From NCBI GenBank assembly GCA_024685975.1, contig JAIBDZ010000007.1, positions 1-64,000 of the forward strand: 64,000 bases of DNA. Reading direction: 5' to 3'. This document shows, one piece after another, positions 17,982 through 25,700 of the stretch (positions within the stretch are counted from its first letter, which is position 1; each line of letters opens with the position of its first letter). The stretch comes from Piscirickettsiaceae bacterium. Lineage in GTDB: Bacteria > Pseudomonadota > Gammaproteobacteria > Nitrosococcales > Methylophagaceae. The position numbers and the translations under genes were made by a program. Under the pieces are notes generated by a model. That model was not told the DNA's origin and searched no databases. It worked only from the letters and a program-made list of their open reading frames with translations.

Positions 17982-18180
17982 AAATTATTTGGAATAGTGT
18001 GATAGCTGTTTGAGCGTAGCGAGTTTCTATCACACCCAAATCATTTATCGAAACGAGGGAACCCGTAGGGCAAGCATGGGCTGGCCTTTTGTTTGGTTCC
18101 GTTTATTTTGGCCAAGCAAAATAAATGAACGCCCCCACGGCAGTGGATTCAAATCAAGCAAAATTCCTTATGCTTTTATA
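17982..18180 (+). repeat. Structured intergenic element, copy 2
   Basis: Outer stem AAATTATTTGG/CCAAATCATTT (10 of 11 pairs) continues, across a 4-nt bulge, into inner stem GTGTGATAG/CTATCACAC, closing on CTGTTTGAGCGTAGCGAGTTT. Downstream are CCCGTAGGGCAAGCATGGGC, TGGCC and the arm GTTCCGTTTATTTT/AAAATAAATGAAC around GGCCAAGC, then CCAC/GTGG and the tail TTATGCTTTTATA. This is the most compact and complete copy. Confidence 0.75.
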
Positions 18181-18200
18181 AATATGGCCTTAGATCAAAC

Positions 18201-19484
18201 CTATAACTCAGCTATCTCCCGAGCAGCAGCTAAAAGTGCCAATCGAGCTATCACCCCATAAGCATAAAACCGATTAGGCTCTGCATCAGGCTGACCCGCT
18301 TTATCAGGAGTATTACACGCTTGAGCAAAGGCCAATGGTTCAAAGTGCATGCCAGGCGCATTTAAATTCTCATTTTCGCCTCGCCCCGTATGAACACGGT
18401 AAAAACCACCGATAACAAAATGGTCCATCATATACACAACAGGTTCGGCAACGGCGTTCTCTTCTCCGATAGTCTCAAAGCTATACACGCCTTCTTGCAC
18501 CAAGACATTATCAACCACCAGCCCTTCTTTACTCGAAGCCATTTTATTACGTTGTTTCCGGTTTAAACTTTCTACTTCTTCTGCACTTTTCACCATCATC
18601 ACGCCCATGCCGTATGTACCAGAGTCAGATTTCACCACGACAAAAGGTTCTTTCTCGATGCCATATTCATCGTATTTTTTTTGTACTTCTGCTAAGACTT
18701 TGGTGACATTTTTAGATAAACAATCCGAGCCTTCTCGTTCTTTAAAGTTAATCTTTCCGCATTGTGTCGATAATGGCGATAATAACCACGGATCAATATC
18801 AATTTGTGCGGCGAATTCTTCGGCAACAGCTTGGTAATGTTCAAAATGTTGAGATTTTTTACGGTTAATCCAACCGGCTTCTAAAGGCGGAGTGACTACT
18901 TGCTCCAGTCCTTCTAAAATGGCAGGTCGACCGCCCGATAAATCATTATTCATCACCACCAAACAGGGCGAATAATCTTCACCAACATAAACGCGATTGC
19001 CTTGACGAAATAGCGGTTCTAAACGACATTGTTTACCTGACGGCAAATCTAAGGTCATCGGCTCGGTGACATCCTCACGTAAACTCGCGATGCGTGCTTC
19101 GATACCCGCTTGTTCAAAGATCTGGCGCAAAGTTTCTAAACTCTCAAGATAAAATAAATTACGGGTATGATTTTCAGCAATGATTAAGGCTTTTTCTGCT
19201 TTTGGACAAGCGCGCTCTACCGCAGATTGCACCGCTTGAACACATAACGGCATAAAGGCCGCAGTTAAATTATTAAATCCTGCAGGAAATAAATTAGTAT
19301 CAACAGGCGCCAGTTTAAAACCCGCATTACGCAAATCAACCGAAGCATAAAAAGGTGCTGGTGTTGTCAGCCATTGTGAGCGCAACCATGTCTCTACTTG
19401 CGTTTGATTTTCTAATAAATGCGCTTCAAGATGGAGTAGAGGGCCCGTCAAAGCGGTCTTTAAATTGGGCACTGTTGCGGTCAT
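18201..19484 (-). CDS. gshA: Glutamate-cysteine ligase, proteobacterial GshA type
   Basis: First step of glutathione synthesis, ATP-dependent joining of glutamate and cysteine. The 427-residue protein belongs to the GshA family found in Thiobacillus-like and other proteobacteria (Pfam GshA), not the E. coli type. Recognisable parts are VDLRNAGFKLAPVDTNLFPAGFNNL near the N-terminus, the AENHTRN segment, and the VVKSDSGTYGMGVM nucleotide-binding region. The track starts at a TTG at 19505; I chose ATG 19484, which has TTAGGACTT upstream. It is divergent from pilG. In pseudomonads gshB occupies the position next to pilG; gshB is not seen here. In methylotrophs glutathione also matters for formaldehyde and sulfur chemistry. 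Confidence 0.93.
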   Translation of the reverse strand: MTATVPNLKTALTGPLLHLEAHLLENQTQVETWLRSQWLTTPAPFYASVDLRNAGFKLAPVDTNLFPAGFNNLTAAFMPLCVQAVQSAVERACPKAEKALIIAENHTRNLFYLESLETLRQIFEQAGIEARIASLREDVTEPMTLDLPSGKQCRLEPLFRQGNRVYVGEDYSPCLVVMNNDLSGGRPAILEGLEQVVTPPLEAGWINRKKSQHFEHYQAVAEEFAAQIDIDPWLLSPLSTQCGKINFKEREGSDCLSKNVTKVLAEVQKKYDEYGIEKEPFVVVKSDSGTYGMGVMMVKSAEEVESLNRKQRNKMASSKEGLVVDNVLVQEGVYSFETIGEENAVAEPVVYMMDHFVIGGFYRVHTGRGENENLNAPGMHFEPLAFAQACNTPDKAGQPDAEPNRFYAYGVIARLALLAAAREIAEL

Positions 19485-19717
19485 ATTTATAAGTCCTAAG
19501 ATCAATCAGAAAGCCATTTTAGAGCAGATAACATGTGAATCATCACACAGTTTTGAGTCACACTGTCATGCATACTACATTCTCGTATGTAACGACTAGT
19601 TATGGCAAGAATTAAGTTTAAAGCTTATTGTTTGGTTGACGATATAATGATATGTGATTATCCAAAAAAATCGCCCTTGTCTAACTTAACTTATAGCTAA
19701 AGGTGTAATGTAACGTT

Positions 19718-20464
19718 GTGAGTAATCAAACCGAATTTTCTGATTTAAAAGTCATGGTCATCGACGACAGCAAAACCATTCGTCGCTCTGCTGAGACACT
19801 GCTAAAAAAAGCAGGCTGCGAAGTGCTCACGGCTGAAAACGGCTTCGAAGCTTTGCCCATCATCAGCACAGAACACCCTGACATTCTTTTTATCGACATT
19901 ATGATGCCGCGGCTGGATGGCTACCAGACCTGCTCTCTGGTCAAAAGCAATCCCAACTTTAGCGATATTCCTATCGTTATGCTTTCAAGCAAAGATGGCT
20001 TATTTGACCGAGCGAAAGGCCGTGTCGTCGGTGCAGAAGAATACTTAACCAAACCGTTTACCAGAGAAGATTTATTAGGCGCTATTCGAACGCACTTATT
20101 ATCAAAAACAAACATCGCCCCTGCCGCGGCGGCTATAGCAGCCACTGATACACCAGCAGAACCTGAAGCCAAAACCCCTGAGCCAGAATTAAACGCAACA
20201 ACTTCAGTCGAGCCACTAGAGTTAACGATTGAAGAACCAGAACAAACCTCGGACGATGTTCCTAACGTCGAAGCTGACACCTCCGTTCAGGATCCTGAAC
20301 CAGTTATCACTGATGGCGAACCTTTATCCTTAGCGATTGAGGAAGAACCTGCTCCTGCAAATAATACCGACGAACAGATCGAACAGGAACACAACAAACC
20401 GTCTAGCACATCAGAACCTTTGTCTTTGGTCGATGATGACCCGCTCTCTTTGGATCCAAAATAA
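19718..20464 (+). CDS. pilG: PilG-type response regulator with long acidic tail
   Basis: Single-domain CheY-like receiver (residues 1-128) of the type IV pilus chemosensory (Pil-Chp) system. Receiver residues are intact: MVIDDSKTIRRS, phospho-Asp in LFIDIMMPRLDGYQ, VMLSSKDG and the KPF lysine. Unlike PilG of Pseudomonas (about 135 residues), this protein carries a roughly 115-residue low-complexity tail rich in Pro, Glu, Asp and Thr, containing four PLSL/PLEL-type repeats (EPLELTIEE, EPLSLAIEE, EPLSLVDDD, DPLSLDPK). The start is GTG. It leads the pilGHIJ-chpA-chpC operon, divergent from gshA. Confidence 0.92.
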   Translation: MSNQTEFSDLKVMVIDDSKTIRRSAETLLKKAGCEVLTAENGFEALPIISTEHPDILFIDIMMPRLDGYQTCSLVKSNPNFSDIPIVMLSSKDGLFDRAKGRVVGAEEYLTKPFTREDLLGAIRTHLLSKTNIAPAAAAIAATDTPAEPEAKTPEPELNATTSVEPLELTIEEPEQTSDDVPNVEADTSVQDPEPVITDGEPLSLAIEEEPAPANNTDEQIEQEHNKPSSTSEPLSLVDDDPLSLDPK

Positions 20465-20466
20465 CC

Positions 20467-20838
20467 ATGGCGCTTATTCTCATTGCTGATGATTCTGCAA
20501 CGGAAGTCTATACGTTGAAAAAGATCTTAGAAAAGCACGAGCATCACGTCATCATTGCAGAAGATGGCCAACAAGCGATTGAGCTTGCTCAATCTAAACG
20601 GCCGAATTTAATCCTCATGGATGTTGTGATGCCAAACTTAAATGGCTTCCAAGCAACCCGTCATCTATCAAAAGATCCCAATACAAGCAATATTCCCATT
20701 ATTATCGTCTCGTCAAAGAACCAAGAATCCGATAAGTTATGGGGATTAAGACAAGGGGCTAAAGGGTATTTAAGTAAACCCATCGATGAGCAATTACTCA
20801 TAACAGAAGTCAATAAAATGCTAGGACTTATTGCATGA
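20467..20838 (+). CDS. pilH: PilH-type response regulator
   Basis: 123-residue CheY-like receiver with all active-site residues: LIADDSATEVYTLKK, phospho-Asp in LILMDVVMPNLNGFQ, VSSKNQESD and YLSKPID. In Pseudomonas, PilH counteracts PilG in controlling the retraction/extension ATPases and cAMP. It starts 2 bp after pilG and its stop codon overlaps the pilI start (ATGA). Confidence 0.95.
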   Translation: MALILIADDSATEVYTLKKILEKHEHHVIIAEDGQQAIELAQSKRPNLILMDVVMPNLNGFQATRHLSKDPNTSNIPIIIVSSKNQESDKLWGLRQGAKGYLSKPIDEQLLITEVNKMLGLIA

Positions 20839-21383
20839 GCCAAATTAATTCAGCACTAGATGTCATTCAATTATTACGCGATATCGAACAACGAAGCCAA
20901 CAAGGCGACATGCGTTTGTCACAACAAGATGACCGACAAGGCAGTTGGACCGCGATTGATTTTAGAATGGCGCAGCTTAACTATTTGATTCCCCTCACCG
21001 AAACGCGTGAAATTTTCCCTGTTCCACAGCAAATCACGCCTGTCCCCCGCGCCAAAGCATGGGTCTATGGCATTGCTAATTTACGGGGTGAATTATTGCC
21101 TATTTTTGATTTGAAATATTTTCTATTTGGGCAACCGTCAAAAGTCAGCAAAAGAAGTCGCGTATTAGTGCTGAATCATCCCGATCTCTATTCTGGTTTA
21201 CTGGTAGATGACGTGTTTGGCTTAAAACACTTTCAAACACCGCCAACGCAGAACACCCAACAGCATGATAGCTCCATTGCCAATTATTTAAATGGGCATA
21301 TCTCGCAAAAAGGGGCCGATTGGGACGTATTCAGTTTCCATAAGCTTGCCAACGACAAACGTTTTCTTAATGCCGCTAAATAA
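20835..21383 (+). CDS. pilI: CheW-like adaptor PilI
   Basis: 182-residue CheW-domain protein that couples the receptor PilJ to the kinase ChpA. The CheW core is visible as FRMAQLNYLIPLTETREI, VYGIANLRGELLPIFDLKYFL, VLVLNHPDLYSGLLVDDVFG. Overlaps pilH by 4 nt, indicating translational coupling. Confidence 0.95.
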   Translation: MSQINSALDVIQLLRDIEQRSQQGDMRLSQQDDRQGSWTAIDFRMAQLNYLIPLTETREIFPVPQQITPVPRAKAWVYGIANLRGELLPIFDLKYFLFGQPSKVSKRSRVLVLNHPDLYSGLLVDDVFGLKHFQTPPTQNTQQHDSSIANYLNGHISQKGADWDVFSFHKLANDKRFLNAAK

Positions 21384-21408
21384 TCATTAGGTTCAAGGAA
21401 CATAATAT

Positions 21409-22674
21409 ATGAACGCTTCAGACTTATTTTATTCATCATTATTCTCTAGCAAGAATATCTTGAATTTGTTTTTAACCATCGTTTTTGCCGCCTTAACCAT
21501 CGGCGGTATTTGGCTTGTCGCTTCAGGGCAAGCCCAAACGGTTTGGGACGACACGATTCAAGTCACCGTCGCGATTACCGTATTATTTATTCTCACCATC
21601 ATCATGGCGACGCGATTAAGTTATGTTCCCTTAAATAAACTACAAGCGTCATTAGACGATATCGAATTGCGTAACCGCCATAACCAAGACGCTATCTTGC
21701 GACTATTAGAAGAAATGGGCGATTTGGCGGATGGTGACTTAACGGTATCGGCGACGGTCACCGAAGATATTACCGGCGCGATTGCAGATTCGGTCAATTA
21801 CACTATCGACGAATTGCGTAATTTGGTCACACAAATCAATACCACCACCTTACAAGTCGCCTCAGCAGCACAAGAAACGCAAGCCACAGCACTTCACCTA
21901 ACCGATGCCAGTGACCACCAAGCACAACAAATTACTGAAGTCAGTAGCGCCATTAACGATATGGCGGGTTCTATCGAGCAGGTGTCTCAAAATGCCAGCC
22001 AATCTTCTGACGTGGCGAAACAGTCTGTAAATCTAGCCGCTCAAGGTAATGAAGCAGTGAAAAAAGCCATTTATGGTATGGATACGATTCGTGAACAAAT
22101 CCAAGAAACGTCAAAACGGATGAAGCGACTGGGGGAAAGCTCACAACAAATCGGTGACATTGTAGAACTTATCAATGACATTGCTGAGCAAACTAATATC
22201 CTATCGCTTAATGCCGCTATTCAAGCTACGATGGCCGGTGAAGCGGGGCGCGGTTTTGCCGTGGTTGCCGATGAGGTACAACGCCTGGCTGAACGTTCAA
22301 GTAATGCTACCAAACAAATCGATGCCCTCGTTAAAACAATTCAAAGCGACACCAGTGAAGCTATCAGCTCAATGGAACGCAGTACAACAGAAGTCGTCTC
22401 TGGTGCCAAATTATCACAAGATGCAGGGGCTTCACTTGAGCAAATTGAAGCAGTATCACATCGTCTAGCCGACTTAATTAACAATATTTCTGATGCTGCC
22501 AAACAACAAGCCGGTGCTGCTGTCAGCACATCAGACAGCATGAATGTCATTCAAGAAATCACGATGCAAACCTCGACAGGGACGAATGAAAGCGCCGCTT
22601 CTATCGGACGACTATTAGAGTTGACCAATGAACTTCGGACGTCTGTTTCAGGCTTTAAACTGCCTCAAAAATAA
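21409..22674 (+). CDS. pilJ: Methyl-accepting chemotaxis protein PilJ, short form
   Basis: 421-residue receptor of the pilus chemosensory system. Two membrane helices (about 16-38, [20 protein letters not shown] region, and 48-68, [17 protein letters not shown]) are separated by only about ten residues. A HAMP-like/linker region (about 70-140) follows, then a full signalling domain with the hairpin tip [30 protein letters not shown]. Pseudomonas PilJ is about 680 residues with large periplasmic PilJ sensor modules; those are absent here, so any ligand sensing must be in the membrane or cytoplasm. The glutamine/glutamate adaptation sites may be unused, since no pilK methyltransferase is in the operon. 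Confidence 0.92.
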   Translation: MNASDLFYSSLFSSKNILNLFLTIVFAALTIGGIWLVASGQAQTVWDDTIQVTVAITVLFILTIIMATRLSYVPLNKLQASLDDIELRNRHNQDAILRLLEEMGDLADGDLTVSATVTEDITGAIADSVNYTIDELRNLVTQINTTTLQVASAAQETQATALHLTDASDHQAQQITEVSSAINDMAGSIEQVSQNASQSSDVAKQSVNLAAQGNEAVKKAIYGMDTIREQIQETSKRMKRLGESSQQIGDIVELINDIAEQTNILSLNAAIQATMAGEAGRGFAVVADEVQRLAERSSNATKQIDALVKTIQSDTSEAISSMERSTTEVVSGAKLSQDAGASLEQIEAVSHRLADLINNISDAAKQQAGAAVSTSDSMNVIQEITMQTSTGTNESAASIGRLLELTNELRTSVSGFKLPQK

Positions 22675-22740
22675 GGATGAACGACAGCAATGCTTAATCT
22701 GACATTCACACTGACTTTCAGCGCATATTTGGGGTAGATA

Positions 22741-25700
22741 ATGGCTCAGCTAAATAGTGGCAATTATGATGCACTAGCATGGGTGCAAAATGAAGTGCAG
22801 CAATCCTTAGCGGACGCACTGCAAACCCTAACGCGGTTTATCGACGATCCAAGCGATACAGCAAACATAGAACCTTGTATCTCTCAATTGCATCAAGTCA
22901 ATGGCATTATGGAAATGCTGAACTTACAAGGTGCGCTAATTCTCAGCCAAGAAATGTTAGCGTCCGCCATTGCCATTAGAAACGCTGATAACAATGATTC
23001 TAGCCGCTTGCAAGATAGCTTACTTAAAGGGTTAATGTTACTGCCCAATTATTTGAAGCAAGTGGGGCCTAACGTTAATGACCATCCCATCCGTTTATTA
23101 TCCACCATTAATGAACTGCGCCTGAGCCGTGATGAAAAAGTATTAAGCGAAGTACAATTATTCAAACCAAACTTATCGATTCCGTTACCAGATGAAGTGA
23201 TGCCTAAACCGCATGACATCAGTACACAAAACATCGCGATTGATAAATTAAGCCATGCATTTCAAGTCTCATTGCTCAACTGGATAAAGAATAATGACGA
23301 TAAAAGCTTAGGCAGGCTACAACAGCTAATTCATTACCTCCGAACCCATGCAACACAAGAAAAAAATATTATCTTGTGGTGGGTCGCAGAAGGCTTAATT
23401 GAAGCCATTCAAGATAGCGGCTTAGAGCTAAATACCACCACCAAATTGAGTTTAAGTAAATTAAATGACCCCATCAAAACCTTATCAAAACATGATGAGC
23501 TTTATTTAATTTCTGTTTTTCCTACGTCTTTAGTCCAGCAAATCCTGTTATTAATCGCAAAATCGACAAGTACAGGGCCTCATGTCAGCTTGCTCAAAGA
23601 CAGTTTTGATTTAACTTTTTATGACGATGCCATTCACCAGAAAATTTATAGTTTTAGCAATGACGCATTAACAGAAGCACGAAGCGGCATTTTAGAACAA
23701 TTAGGCGACGTCAAAGAATTACTCAACCAATTTGATCGACACAGTGATGATGCACAAAACACTGTCGAACAGCTGAATAAAGAATTTAATACCTTGTCCA
23801 GCGCCTTAGATCTCATGTCTGAGTCACAGGCCAGTATTACCCTTCGCCAACACCAGCAAGATATTGAACATAAACTGAATCAAGATCAGCTACCCTCTGA
23901 CTTACAAATGATGGCTTTGGCTGATGACATTTTACGTATCGAAAATCAGCTCCAACAAAACCAACATGACGGCAGCACTAATTTTACTGACGATCCATTA
24001 CAAAGTGCCGTACTCAATGAATGCCTGAATGAATTAAGCCATATCAAAGAAAAGCTCATTCTCGTTGAACGGCAGCAACTCATCGCCAGCACGACACTCC
24101 CAGAAACAGCGCAACAACTGGATTTATTAGCCGGTAGCACAACCATGTTAAAACTCGATGACGTCACCAGCGTGTTGCAAAACACGTCAAACGTCATGAC
24201 ACAGCAACTCGAACAAGAAGACAACTTAACGGAGCTTGCTTTTGGCCAATTAGCTGAAATTATCGCCGCTATCGAACTCTATCTCGAGGGCTTAAGTCAA
24301 CACGGTCAACATCAATTTTTATTACTAGAACAAGCCCAATCGCATCTAGCACACTTTGGTCAGCAAGCCAGTGAACAACAACCTGAGCAGGAAGAAGCCA
24401 TCGAAGACATGATGTCCGAACCTGCTGAAACCAGTGTCGATCGATATATCCAACTTCAAGCGTTATTAGAGACCGAGTCTCAACTATCACCAAAACAAAA
24501 GACGAGTGTTGAACGCTATATTCAGCAATTGCCAACTCAAGCTGAGCCAAAACAAGCCACCAGTGTTGAGCGGTATATTCAGCAATTACCAATTCAAGCT
24601 GCGCCTAAACAAGACACCAGCGTCGAGCGGTATATTCAGCAATTACCAATTCAAACTGAGCCAAAAAAAGCCACCAGCATCGAGCGGTATATTCAGCAAT
24701 TACCAACTCAAGCTAAACCAAAACAAACCACCAGCGTTGAGCAGTATATTCAACAATTGCCAACTCAAGCTGTGCCAAAACAAGCCACGAGTGTTGAGCG
24801 GTATATTCAGCAATTACCAGCTCAAGCTGCGCCAAAACAAGCCACTGGTGTTGAGCGGTATATTCAACAATTAGAAATTGCTCCTACGTTAGATATCATT
24901 CCTACATTAGATCCCCCTATCATTCAATTTGCTGATGGCATTGATCCTGATATTGCCGATGTCTTTTTGGAGGAAGCCGATGAGGTGTTGGCAGAATTAG
25001 ATAATCTCATCCCAATTTGGATTGAACAACAAGACCAATCGGCACTCACCACCATTCGCCGCCATTTTCACACTTTAAAAGGCAGTGGCAGAATGGCTGG
25101 TGCATTAGATATTGGTGATTTAGCTTGGTCTGTCGAAGATCTACTCAATCACCTTCTTGATGGCACGATCGCCTCATCGCATGCCGTCATCGAAGTCATT
25201 ACTGATAGCCACCAGCTTATTCCCGCATTATTAACACGCTTTACCCAAGCAGAAACAAGTATTGATTCGCGCGCACAAACTTTACGCGACACCATTACAG
25301 CATTAATGACGCCTGAGGCTGAACTATCAGAAGAACAAGAGTTAGCTGCTATTTTTGCTGCTGAAGCCAATACTTATATTGCCACTTTCACAGAGCAAGT
25401 CACCCAGGCCGCACCGGATAAAATCATTGACGAAAACCTATTAAGAGCCGTTCATTCTCTTAAAGGCAGTGCAAAAACAGCACATTCGACAGCGCTGGCC
25501 GATCTTAGCGTCATATTAGACGCACGACTCAATACGCTATACCAACAACAGCCTTCGCTCACAGAATCACAACAAGCGACGCTCCAACGGATAGCACACG
25601 CTTTACCTGATTTATTGGCTCATCCCGAATCAGATATTCAACCTTATTTGCAAGAGATTGAATCACTGACTCCGGACGTCGAGGATCAAAGTTCTAGCCG

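Noticed and set aside
17426-18180. Insertion sequence or transposon remnant
   Set aside because: No transposase, terminal repeats with target duplications, or coding remnants; features are those of a structured non-coding element.
17751-18261. Two ORFs (60 and 83 residues) in the gatB-gshA gap
   Set aside because: They read through the structured repeat copies, lack ribosome binding sites, and have no protein-like features.
24506-24874. 122-residue ORF in another frame across the chpA repeats
   Set aside because: It is the shadow of the 57-bp in-frame tandem repeat, which lacks stops in this frame by periodicity; no ribosome binding site or family.
24502-24876. CRISPR array
   Set aside because: Repeats are contiguous, coding and in frame, without unique spacers.
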